A stretch of DNA of 56,641 nt. It comes from Candidatus Scalindua japonica (GTDB lineage Bacteria; Planctomycetota; Brocadiia; Brocadiales; Scalinduaceae). Position numbers and translations under genes: made by a program. The stretch covers positions 1 to 56,641 of the forward strand of contig NZ_BAOS01000034.1 of the NCBI RefSeq assembly GCF_002443295.1, read 5' to 3'. A model generated the notes under the pieces. The model did not search any database. It saw only the letters and a list, made by a program, of their open reading frames with translations, and was not told the DNA's origin. Positions 34,888 through 42,294 of the stretch are shown here, piece by piece; the first letter of the stretch is position 1; the number at the start of each line of letters is the position of its first letter.

Positions 34888-36018
34888 CTACACTTCAAGT
34901 ACCTTTGGTGATTTTGTCAGGTTTCTGCAACCATCATCTGTTATAAGTATCATATCCTCAAGCCTCACTCCACCAATACCCGGATAATAGAGCCCTGGTT
35001 CTACGGTTACGATATTTCCTGTCTGTAACGTACACTTTACCTTTGATATTCGGGGTGGCTCGTGGACGTCCAGTCCAACACCATGACCGGTTCCATGAAA
35101 GAATCCCTGCATTTTTCCTTTGGCCTTGCCAGTTTTAAACCCCAGGGATGTTAAGTGCTTCATGACTTTCCTGTGTATGGTGTCACCACTAATTCCGTTC
35201 CCGGCAGACTTGAAAACCAGTTCTTGTGCAGATGCTACTGCCTTATACATTTTTTTTAATCGCCTTGATGCCTTGCCTTTAACAATTGTTCTGCTTATGT
35301 CCGCATAATAGCCTGTTTTCTCATCTTTCGGAAAAACATCAAAAATAATAGATTCATTTGCTCTTAACGGACCGTGTCCAACATTGTGTGGTTCACAGGA
35401 TTGTTCACCACAGGATACAATGGTATGCTTTGCCGTACATCCCTTCTTCATCAATTCTACATTTATTATGTTCCTTATCGATTCAGAGGTAATCTGGCGA
35501 TTACGGCTGGAGAACAAAAAACCATCTTTAACAATCGATTTTCTTACGCAGTCAATTGCCTTTTCAAGAGCTTTTTCCGTATTACGTAAAGTTGCAACAA
35601 TGTCCCCTTTTTCCTCATCATTCTTCACCTCTCTGGAATCAAAGAATGGATCTTTTTTAACTTCCAGCTTGAAACCATCTTTTCTCAGAAAGTCAGCATA
35701 TTCTATACTGAAATTAGCCGGAACCTGTAGCTTTATTATTTTCATTTCCTTCAGAGCCACGGCAACTATATCGATAAGGCCGGTTGCCTTTCCATTTCTC
35801 TTCTTTGCTATCCTTTCGTATTTAGAGAAAGAGAGTACCGTGTCAGCTTTGGACTGAGATTTTGCACGGTCCAACTCAAGATCACTGGTAATAATAAACC
35901 TTTCACTGCTCCTCTGGATAAAAGCAAAAGTATCCGGTGCAGAAAAACCTGTCGCGTAATACATATTCGAATCCCGCTCGCTGTCTGCAACTATCAGAAT
36001 TGCTTTGTTGTTACTCAT
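34888..36018 (-). CDS. M24-family Xaa-Pro aminopeptidase-like protein
   Basis: The 376-residue protein has an N-terminal creatinase-like domain (1-150) and a C-terminal pita-bread domain with the dinuclear metal ligands: SIIFDVFPKDEKTGYYADISRT (two Asp), FHGTGHGVGLDVHEPP (His), VTVEPGLYYPGIGGVRLED (two Glu). The family removes N-terminal residues preceding proline in the cytoplasm. All expected ligands are present, so it should be active. It is the last chromosomal-backbone gene before the tRNA-derived repeat. Confidence 0.85.
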   Translation of the reverse strand: MSNNKAILIVADSERDSNMYYATGFSAPDTFAFIQRSSERFIITSDLELDRAKSQSKADTVLSFSKYERIAKKRNGKATGLIDIVAVALKEMKIIKLQVPANFSIEYADFLRKDGFKLEVKKDPFFDSREVKNDEEKGDIVATLRNTEKALEKAIDCVRKSIVKDGFLFSSRNRQITSESIRNIINVELMKKGCTAKHTIVSCGEQSCEPHNVGHGPLRANESIIFDVFPKDEKTGYYADISRTIVKGKASRRLKKMYKAVASAQELVFKSAGNGISGDTIHRKVMKHLTSLGFKTGKAKGKMQGFFHGTGHGVGLDVHEPPRISKVKCTLQTGNIVTVEPGLYYPGIGGVRLEDMILITDDGCRNLTKSPKVLEV

Positions 36019-36300
36019 GAGAAATATATCATTATATTAATTTGTAATAACTAGCTGATACAGTGTCTGTTATGTCATTATCACTTTATAACACAATGAG
36101 TCATAATTTCAATTTAATTCTGTTGATTCCTGCTGACTACGATGGAGTTGATTATGTTTTGATAATACTTTTCAATAGGTGGCTACAGTGGTTTTGTGGT
36201 TTTTATTGCCATTAAGTTTTTGATCGGGGAGTAAAGAACCTTTTCTTCCCGTTTACTCACATACTTAAAAACCTTTCTGATTTCATAGCAAATATTTGAT
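36019..36300. other. Intergenic region left of the integrative element, no gene seen
   Basis: No tRNA 5' half (D-arm or acceptor strand GGGCGAT) was found upstream of the tRNA-like repeat at 36331, so the target tRNA gene is not intact here. No coding frame with a ribosome site is evident. Confidence 0.5.
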
Positions 36301-36309
36301 TATACAGCA

Positions 36310-36358
36310 CTCGAACCAGTGACCCATTGCTCGACAAGCAAGGGGTCACTGGTTCGAG
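36310..36358. repeat. Perfect long hairpin overlapping the left attachment repeat
   Basis: ACTCGAACCAGTGACCC (36310-36326) is the exact reverse complement of GGGTCACTGGTTCGAGT (36343-36359 within the repeat), separated by a 16-nt spacer containing TTGCTCGACAAGCAA. The hairpin duplicates the tRNA T-arm in inverted form. It is absent at the right repeat, so it is not part of the repeat itself. Confidence 0.8.
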
Positions 36359-36376
36359 TCCAGTATCGCCCATATT
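36331..36376 (+). repeat. attL-like 46-bp direct repeat, tRNA-Val-like 3' half
   Basis: The sequence is identical over 46 bp to 46775-46820. It folds as the 3' half of a tRNA: anticodon loop with GAC (33rd position C instead of U), T-arm ACTGG-TTCGAGT-CCAGT, acceptor strand ATCGCCC and discriminator A. Tyrosine integrases commonly use tRNA 3' ends as attachment sites, and an integrase gene lies inside the right repeat. Neither copy has a complete tRNA. Confidence 0.85.
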
Positions 36377-36423
36377 GTTATATAAAGAGTTATGACAAGT
36401 GGTAGATGAATGAATCCTGTAGG

Positions 36424-36450
36424 TTGTGACCATTTTGTGACCAAAATTTT
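36424..36450 (+). pseudogene. Possible vestige of a tyrosine integrase C-terminus
   Basis: This short stretch reads CDHFVTKIL before a stop, closely matching CDHVVTKT near the C-terminus of the element's integrase (46638-46661). It lies just inside the left repeat, on the side where that integrase would not be expected, so it suggests remains of another integrated element. The match is short. Confidence 0.4.
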
Positions 36451-36451
36451 A

Positions 36452-36487
36452 AGGGGTATGGTGAGCAAATTACCATGCCCCTTTTTT
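36452..36487 (+). terminator. Rho-independent terminator at the left end of the element
   Basis: An 11-bp stem (AGGGGTATGGT with ACCATGCCCCT, one G-U pair) and a 9-nt loop are followed by TTTTTT. It follows the vestigial integrase end, consistent with that gene's original terminator. Confidence 0.8.
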
Positions 36488-36565
36488 ATACTAATGTAAA
36501 GGGTTTGATTTCCAGCTTCGACATTTACTCAACCATTTATTATCAAGAGTTTAAATAAAATAGAG

Positions 36566-36633
36566 AGAGTTGGTAACAGGACTTGAACATTTGGTCTCCA
36601 GATTATGAGTTCTAATTCTGTCCTTTCTCTAAG
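36566..36633 (-). pseudogene. Degenerate tRNA-like sequence (CAT anticodon)
   Basis: The minus strand reads ACTCATAATCTGG around a CAT anticodon (complement of 36605-36607), then AGACC as variable loop and TTCAAGT as a T-loop, but the T-stem (AAATG/CCTGT) and acceptor do not pair. It looks like a decayed tRNA-Met/Ile2 gene or phage-borne tRNA. It is not a functional tRNA. Confidence 0.4.
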
Positions 36634-36935
36634 TCTAAGAATATCAAGTATCTTCCTGATATAACAAGATTTAAGTACTGTTGAATACAATTGATAATTG
36701 TTGAATAAATTGATTTTTTTGAATAGTATGGATACTTTTTGAACACCCATCCCCCATCATATGGCGAAGTTGAATCAGTTCTTTTACCATCCTGCGTCGG
36801 CAATTTCATACTAAATCTATCCCACTAAAGCAAGTAATCGGCATGTATTATGCTGGAATATAAAATTGTTGCTAGATGGACTTATTAAAGATAAAATGCT
36901 TATTCTAAAAGAATAATCGTATATAAAAGGATACA
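36634..36935. other. Intergenic region upstream of the DUF6941 gene
   Basis: AT-rich, with no open frame carrying a ribosome site. The short minus-strand frames here overlap the degenerate tRNA and are not convincing. The promoter of the three-gene unit that starts at 36938 should lie near its right end. Confidence 0.4.
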
Positions 36936-36937
36936 AT

Positions 36938-37345
36938 GTGTCTGTAACACCTAAAATTAAATCTTTTCTTATAGCGGATACGGTCATTCGCGAGCAAAAT
37001 ACAAATAAATGGAGTGTGATAGGAATATTTGAAAAAATATTTACGTTTAGTTTTCCTTGTACACATCATAGTCTAGCCTTATATGTTCGCCTCGCTGATG
37101 GTGATGGTGAATTTAATATACGTGTTGAATTTTGCGATGATAAGAATGCTATATTAGCAGCGTTTGAAGGATTAAAAATAAACATTCATAATAGACTAGT
37201 TTCGCCAGAGATAGGAATTCAAACTTATAACCTGCCATTACCAAAGCCGGGAAAATATAATTTTCTAATTTATTTCAATGATGAGCTTGCGGAGATAAGC
37301 ATTCCTTTAGAAGCCATACTAGTTGAGAAAACCCAAGTAAAATGA
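36938..37345 (+). CDS. DUF6941-like protein
   Basis: The 135-residue protein starts at GTG behind AAAAGGA. It matches the pattern of a small uncharacterised family: FLIADTVIREQNTNKWSVIGIFEKI, FPCTHHSLALYVRLADGDGEFNIRVEF, and a Pro-rich LPLPKPGKYNFLIYFNDE. The sequence suggests a compact beta-sandwich, cytoplasmic, with no membrane segment. The role is unknown. It begins a three-gene unit whose members are nearly contiguous (33 bp, then a 1-bp overlap), so the three products may act together. Confidence 0.7.
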   Translation: MSVTPKIKSFLIADTVIREQNTNKWSVIGIFEKIFTFSFPCTHHSLALYVRLADGDGEFNIRVEFCDDKNAILAAFEGLKINIHNRLVSPEIGIQTYNLPLPKPGKYNFLIYFNDELAEISIPLEAILVEKTQVK

Positions 37346-37377
37346 TTTCCTATTTCTAAGAAATGAAAGGAGACGCA

Positions 37378-37776
37378 ATGATAACAGAAACAGAAGAACA
37401 AAGTGCAGTTTTCTTTGACACAGAAAACAGACCATATGAAAACAAAGCATACGAAATCTCACTAACTGAAAATTATAATGCTGAGTGGATGACTCCGGGT
37501 TTCTATCTTGCAGAAAGAATTAAGATTAACTCTTTGGTACGTTTTGTAGGAGAAGAAAAGAAAACTGATCACTTGCAAATTGTTGTTGTGGTAGATGATG
37601 ATACAGATGATCTTGCAGATAGCATCTTTTCTATTGAACAAGAAATGTATGACAAATTTAAAAATCATACATTTGACTTGAGGTTAAGAGTAATTTCTAA
37701 AGATGAAAGTATTGAAGATATCGAAAATTGTTCAATTGTTTATTATGATAGAAAAAAATTTGAAACTTCTTCTTAA
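37378..37776 (+). CDS. Hypothetical protein, middle gene of a three-gene unit
   Basis: The ATG at 37378 follows AAGGAG by 6 bp, giving 132 residues; an upstream ATG at 37363 lacks one. The protein is acidic and soluble, with a run VVVVDDDTDDLADS (about 70-83). No family was recognised. The stop and the next start share one base (TAATG), which indicates translational coupling. Confidence 0.6.
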   Translation: MITETEEQSAVFFDTENRPYENKAYEISLTENYNAEWMTPGFYLAERIKINSLVRFVGEEKKTDHLQIVVVVDDDTDDLADSIFSIEQEMYDKFKNHTFDLRLRVISKDESIEDIENCSIVYYDRKKFETSS

Positions 37777-38201
37777 TGGTCAATATTGATAAATATCTAA
37801 ATCTAGTCGAACATAACTCCAATCTTCTTCGGTTAATAACTGAAAAACCTTCCGGTAGTTATAAAGATGTGGATTTTTCTGATTGGCAAGTCACTATAAT
37901 CTTTTACATAAGTTGTATTTATTTAAAGTCAGTATGTTCAATATTTGGTTTAGACGTACAAAATCATTTTACAATACGTAAAACAATGAATGAACGTGAT
38001 GAGTTACGTCCCATTTTTAATGACTACCGTAAAATTGAAGAAGCTAGTAGAGATGCCCGTTACGAAGGGAAGAAATTTGAAGAAAGAATTATAAAAAAAA
38101 GGATTTTGCCCAGATTTAATACTGTACGAGACTGTGTAGTGGAAATTATCAAAAATAATGGCATATCAAAAGTGCCTGTTGTAAATCTAGACTTTTTATA
38201 A
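37776..38201 (+). CDS. HEPN-like helical protein
   Basis: The 141-residue protein is predicted mostly alpha-helical. FSDWQVTIIFYISCIYLKSVCSIFG followed by YRKIEEASRDARYEGKKFEE resembles HEPN-type helical bundles, in which an SRDARY-like segment follows the second helix pair. The classical RX4-6H RNase motif is not evident, so catalysis is doubtful. HEPN proteins often act in toxin-antitoxin or defence systems. The assignment rests on pattern similarity only. Confidence 0.5.
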   Translation: MVNIDKYLNLVEHNSNLLRLITEKPSGSYKDVDFSDWQVTIIFYISCIYLKSVCSIFGLDVQNHFTIRKTMNERDELRPIFNDYRKIEEASRDARYEGKKFEERIIKKRILPRFNTVRDCVVEIIKNNGISKVPVVNLDFL

Positions 38202-38837
38202 AAGATACGCTAGCCTTAGAATCATAAAAAATATTTTATCTTTTCCCTTGTCTTCCTCCTGGGCAGGTGTGACTTCTTCCCTGAAACCAAATTCACAATT
38301 CCTCTTGATTTTGATAAGCACTTGAGTATTATAAACCACAGTATTGCAACAATCTACTATAAGCAATTCATCCTTCTTTTTATTCAGTGTTTTGGTTCAG
38401 GTAAAAAAGTGTGAAATATAGTAAAATTATGAGTTCTTGATATTAGACTGGTTTCCCGTTTTGCCTTGGAAATTGAGGGATTGTTACCTCTATTTCAACC
38501 CAATAGATTCAAACAATTCTATCTTAGTTTCTGTCCGAAAATATAATTTTTTCCAGAAACGAAACCCTTAAATTTAACACTTTAAGAGGAGTTGATACTC
38601 CCAAAAAAACTATTTCCGGACGGAAACTAAGTAACATCCTTGACATACCAATCTTGTATGTATTTATAAAGTTCAATTCTAACACACACGATGTCTTGTC
38701 TTGGTTGTCAAATTGGATAAAACCACAATAGTGATGTTACCAGTTACTTGAGCTTTTAACAGGTAGGGATGTAAGATTCAAAAGGTTTCATGCTGTTTAT
38801 AAAATTTTATATATGCCATATCTAACCTACCCGTGTC
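38202..38837. other. Noncoding stretch with a large imperfect palindrome
   Basis: An inverted repeat pairs about 38523-38547 (CTTAGTTTCTGTCCGAAAAT) with about 38607-38631 (CTATTTCCGGACGGAAACTA), around a smaller CTTAAA/TTTAAG hairpin. A minus-strand open frame (about 38390-38210) reads LLIVDCCNTVVYN and so on but has no ATG and may be a coding remnant. No complete gene was seen. Confidence 0.5.
38523..38631. repeat. Imperfect inverted repeat upstream of the IS66-fusion gene
   Basis: The two arms of about 25 bp differ at a few positions and carry the motif TTTCCG(N)CGGAAA, or its relative, which recurs at 41759 and 50211. It lies 200 bp upstream of the transposase-fusion start and may be an end of that element. 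Confidence 0.6.
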
Positions 38838-41636
38838 ATGAAAAATATTAATGAACGACCACAGATCACAGATGAAACAGTGGTTGCTTATTCTTTATGT
38901 TCTAGAAAAGCATTTCTTTTACTCCACAATAAAGTAGCACTTGGAGGACTGCATGAATACGTAGAGATAATTCGAGAACAGGCTGTTGCCGCTCGAACCG
39001 ATTATTTCTCAGACTTGAGAAAAGCTGGCTACAGTATAGGCGACTTCGACAGCAATCATGATAATGCGGATTTTCTATGCAACGTAACTTTGAAATTTGA
39101 AGACTTAAAAGTTACCTGCGATCTACTAAGAAAAAATCATTATGAACCTCGAATTGTTGTAGGAACTCATCTCATAAGTAAAGAACATAAGATTCATCTA
39201 GCTTTGGTTGGTTACATATTAAATGAATGTTACCATAAAAAATTATTAACTGGTCAGATTATAACAAAAGCATTAGAAACACGTTCGATTCAACTTGAAA
39301 AACTAATTACAACTATTCAAAAAATATTGAAAGTTTTGCGCAGATTTGGACATGCCAATTCTAAATGCCCTCCGATGATACGAAATAAACATTGCTCTCT
39401 GTGCGAATTCCGTATGCAGTGTTTTGAAGAAATTGAAAGTAAGGACGATTTGGCTTTGCTTGACCGCATGACACCAAAGATGCTATCCCAATACCATAAC
39501 AAGGGTATTTTTACAGTTAATCAGCTTTCATATTTATTTAAGCCGAGGCGAAGAAAAAAGCGTTCCACTCCTTTACCAACAACATTTAAAGTTGAATTGC
39601 AGGCATTAGCAATTCGAACAAATAAAATATACTTGCATGAAACACCAGACTTACATGAACATCCGATAGAAATCTACTTAGATATAGAAGGCATAACGGA
39701 TGAGCAGTATTACTATCTCTTTGGAATTCATATCTGTAAGGATGCATACATAGAGCGTTACAATTTTTGGGTAGATTCTTACCAAGACACAGAAGTCGTA
39801 TTTTCTAAAGTGATATCTCTCTTGAATGGAGAAGCAGGAGCACCGATTTTCCATTATGGAAATTTTGAACCTAAAGTCTTAGAAAAGGTATCGAAGAAGT
39901 TTGAGTTAGATATACAGACAATTCAAAAACGACTTATTAATGTAACCTCATTTGTGTTTGGAAAAATATACTTTCCGGTAAGATCAAACAATCTCAAAGA
40001 TCTAGGTCGAGTAATTGGAGCCACTTGGAGCCATCATAATGCATCTGGATTACAGTCATTGGTTTGGAGATATCGATGGGAACAAACCAAAGATCCTTCG
40101 TTAAAGGAAGTGCTGATTACGTATAACAGAGAGGATTGTGACGCTCTTAGAATGTTGTGCGATGAACTAAAGAATATTTGTAAATTTTCAGATTCTCGTA
40201 CTGACATTGATTTTGCTAACAAACCGAAGGTTGAGTCAAGTAAGCTTGGGAAAGACATTCATCATGATTTTGAAGGAATATTAAAATCCGCTCATGCCAC
40301 ATATAAAAAACGTCGGATCTCTTTACGTTCTGAAGAGAACGATATAAAACCTGTACAAATTAAACCAGGAGGTCAGAAAGGACACCTCGCATACTGCCGG
40401 ATTGTTCCGAAACGAGCCAATAGGCTAGTCAAAGTGCGATCTAAACAAAACTGTACTCGGCACCCAAGTTTGTCTCTGGAAACAATGCAAGATGAATCTG
40501 AATATACAACTATTGATCTTGTTTTTACTGGCAACGGATGTCGAAAAATAATCACTAAATATGTTGGGAAGAAAAAATATTGCACTTCTTGTCACCGCAT
40601 TTTTCATCCACCAAAAATATCCAAGTTTGCAGGAAGGCTTTACGACCATGGTTTCTTAGCGTGGATGGGTTACCAAAGGGTGGTATTGCGCTTGCCGTAC
40701 AATGTAATCTCACAGACTGCGGATGATCTATTCGGAGAACGTTTGACGCAAGGAACTGTTGTAAATGCCTTTAATTATCTAGAGAAATATTATCGTAAAA
40801 CCAACGAACAACTTCTTACTCGGATACTGGATAGTCCTTATATTCATGTCGATGAAACGAAAATTAATATTCAAGGTGTCGATAATTTCGTCTGGGGGAT
40901 TACAAATGGTGTTCATGTTTATTTCATAATGACAGAAACCAGAGAAACTATACATCTTGAAAAATGGTTTAACTCTTACAGTGGTGTTCTCGTAACCGAT
41001 TTCTATCCCGGATTTGATTCGTTTACATGCCTACATCAGAAATGTTTAGTGCATCTTATTCGTGACTTGAATGATGATCTATGGAAAAACCCATTTAATG
41101 TTGAACTTGAAAGTTTTGCCAATAATTTTAAAGAATTGATAAATCCGGTTTTTGCTGATGTTGGTAGATACGGTTTAAAAAAGCGCCATCTTCGTAAGCA
41201 TGAAAAGTCTCTCGATAAGTTTTATCACAAATATATTGACGAAAGTGCCTATGACTATGAGATTACACAAAAGTATCAAAAACGTTTTCAGAAGTATAGG
41301 GCTGGACTTTTTACATTTCTGAATAGAGATGACATTCCATGGAATAATAACACTGCCGAAAGAGCACTTCGTCATATAGCTGTGCAGAGAAAAATTTCTG
41401 GCTATTTTCATAAGAGGGTTGCCCCACAATATCTCACTTTACTGGGTATTGCTCAAACATGTCGTTTTCAGGATAAATCTTTTTTACGGTTTATGCTATC
41501 ACAAGAAATCAATGTTGATCTGTTTAAACAACCCAGACGTCAGGCAAAATCAGAAGTTGTTAGCAAGAAAAGGGTCAACGTAAATTCTGAATTGAAACGA
41601 GATGAAAAGTATCCAAACTCTAACAAAAGCAAGTGA
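38838..41636 (+). CDS. Fusion of Cas4/RecB-like domain, DEDD nuclease domain and IS66-type transposase
   Basis: The 932-residue protein has three parts. Residues 1-200 resemble TM0106/Cas4-type RecB nucleases, with an Fe-S-like Cys set C21, C186, C189 and C195 (CSLCEFRMQC). The nuclease core is altered: D95 and E103 are present but the expected ExK Lys is Arg or absent. Residues 275-445 match the RNase H-fold DEDD exonuclease partner (IEIYLDIEG with D282 and E284; YNREDCDALRML). Residues 480-900 are an IS66 transposase: a zinc-type CTSC (582-585), DDE residues D672 (HVDETKI), D721 (VTDFYPGF) and E841 (NNNTAERALRHI). No tnpA or tnpB helper gene is adjacent. The tail is basic. It may be a transposase with an accessory nuclease, or a domesticated recombinase. 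Confidence 0.8.
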   Translation: MKNINERPQITDETVVAYSLCSRKAFLLLHNKVALGGLHEYVEIIREQAVAARTDYFSDLRKAGYSIGDFDSNHDNADFLCNVTLKFEDLKVTCDLLRKNHYEPRIVVGTHLISKEHKIHLALVGYILNECYHKKLLTGQIITKALETRSIQLEKLITTIQKILKVLRRFGHANSKCPPMIRNKHCSLCEFRMQCFEEIESKDDLALLDRMTPKMLSQYHNKGIFTVNQLSYLFKPRRRKKRSTPLPTTFKVELQALAIRTNKIYLHETPDLHEHPIEIYLDIEGITDEQYYYLFGIHICKDAYIERYNFWVDSYQDTEVVFSKVISLLNGEAGAPIFHYGNFEPKVLEKVSKKFELDIQTIQKRLINVTSFVFGKIYFPVRSNNLKDLGRVIGATWSHHNASGLQSLVWRYRWEQTKDPSLKEVLITYNREDCDALRMLCDELKNICKFSDSRTDIDFANKPKVESSKLGKDIHHDFEGILKSAHATYKKRRISLRSEENDIKPVQIKPGGQKGHLAYCRIVPKRANRLVKVRSKQNCTRHPSLSLETMQDESEYTTIDLVFTGNGCRKIITKYVGKKKYCTSCHRIFHPPKISKFAGRLYDHGFLAWMGYQRVVLRLPYNVISQTADDLFGERLTQGTVVNAFNYLEKYYRKTNEQLLTRILDSPYIHVDETKINIQGVDNFVWGITNGVHVYFIMTETRETIHLEKWFNSYSGVLVTDFYPGFDSFTCLHQKCLVHLIRDLNDDLWKNPFNVELESFANNFKELINPVFADVGRYGLKKRHLRKHEKSLDKFYHKYIDESAYDYEITQKYQKRFQKYRAGLFTFLNRDDIPWNNNTAERALRHIAVQRKISGYFHKRVAPQYLTLLGIAQTCRFQDKSFLRFMLSQEINVDLFKQPRRQAKSEVVSKKRVNVNSELKRDEKYPNSNKSK

Positions 41637-41640
41637 TTAG

Positions 41641-41657
41641 AACGCTACTGTAGCGTT
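41641..41657 (+). terminator. Short hairpin after the IS66-fusion gene
   Basis: AACGCTACTGTAGCGTT forms a 7-bp stem 5 bp after the stop codon. No T-tract follows, so it is a weak terminator or a transposon-end feature. Confidence 0.45.
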
Positions 41658-41718
41658 TAACCCAAAGATATTTCAACCCCGGTGTTTGTATTTAAGACAA
41701 GCCTCTAAACTATCCATG

Positions 41719-41788
41719 GAAATGCTTAATATCAAAATCACTCAATATGTGATTAATGTTTCCGCCGGAAACTTATTAGCATTTTATA
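41719..41788 (+). repeat. Left copy of a long-range inverted repeat (about 65-70 bp)
   Basis: This segment contains ATCACTCAATATGTGATTAA and the palindrome GTTTCCGCCGGAAAC (41759-41773). Its reverse complement recurs with few differences at 50190-50258, 8.4 kb away. The sequence does not code for protein. It could be a terminal repeat or a dispersed recombination site. Confidence 0.75.
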
Positions 41789-42002
41789 CCCCCATAAGAT
41801 ATTAATGTGTTAAAAAAAAGTTATGAGATTATAACTTCAAACAAAAAATAGATGATACAATAGGAATTATTTCTCTTTGTAGAAAGTAGGTGGAACACCT
41901 CTGTATTATTTTTGAATAATCAGATACTGTATTTGAATTACGGTAATACACCGTTTTACTTTTTATAAATATTTGTTATAGATATTTTATTACATAAAAA
42001 AA

Positions 42003-42032
42003 GGAGGACATAAGCGGCAACTTATATCCTCC
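42003..42032 (-). repeat. Hairpin 1 upstream of rep
   Basis: GGAGGACATAAG pairs with CTTATATCCTCC with one mismatch around a CGGCAA loop. On the minus strand it is followed by TTTTTTT, so it can also act as a minus-strand intrinsic terminator. Confidence 0.75.
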
Positions 42033-42107
42033 AGAACATTATTCCCATTCACCAATGAAAAAGAATAACAACAATAGCTTAGTTAAAATTAATAATATAT
42101 CAACTAC

Positions 42108-42160
42108 AAAAACCAGTGTTGAGTACGCCCACCAAGCGCACGCAAACACTGGTTTTTTTT
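42108..42160 (+). repeat. Hairpin 2 upstream of rep (origin or bidirectional terminator)
   Basis: AAAAACCAGTGTT pairs perfectly with AACACTGGTTTTT around a 24-nt loop GAGTACGCCCACCAAGCGCACGCA (42121-42144), followed by further T residues. The single-stranded loop is a candidate nick site for the Rep protein encoded 135 bp downstream. Confidence 0.7.
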
Positions 42161-42294
42161 GGTTTCAGATTGGGAAATCCCTATGACTTGATACTAAGAA
42201 ACAACCGGAACACGATTTTTTAAGATGTTTAAAATCAATGACTTACAAATTAGCAGTTTTTGACCGTTTTTATAGCCTTTTCAGGAGCAAAATT

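Larger units (their letters stand above)
41789..42294. other. Candidate replication origin region upstream of rep
   Basis: Two strong hairpins lie in this noncoding stretch: 42003-42032 (12-bp stem, loop CGGCAA) and 42108-42157 (13-bp stem, 24-nt loop). They directly precede a rolling-circle Rep gene. Such genes usually have their nick site in a hairpin nearby. The T-rich right flank of the second hairpin also makes it a possible terminator. Confidence 0.55.

Noticed and set aside
36331-36376. Complete tRNA-Val gene
   Set aside because: Only the anticodon loop to discriminator base is present; no D-arm or 5' acceptor strand precedes it, and the 33rd position is C.
38838-41636. Two separate genes (nuclease and transposase) joined by error
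   Set aside because: One continuous frame of 932 codons, with no stop or frameshift between the DEDD and IS66 parts.
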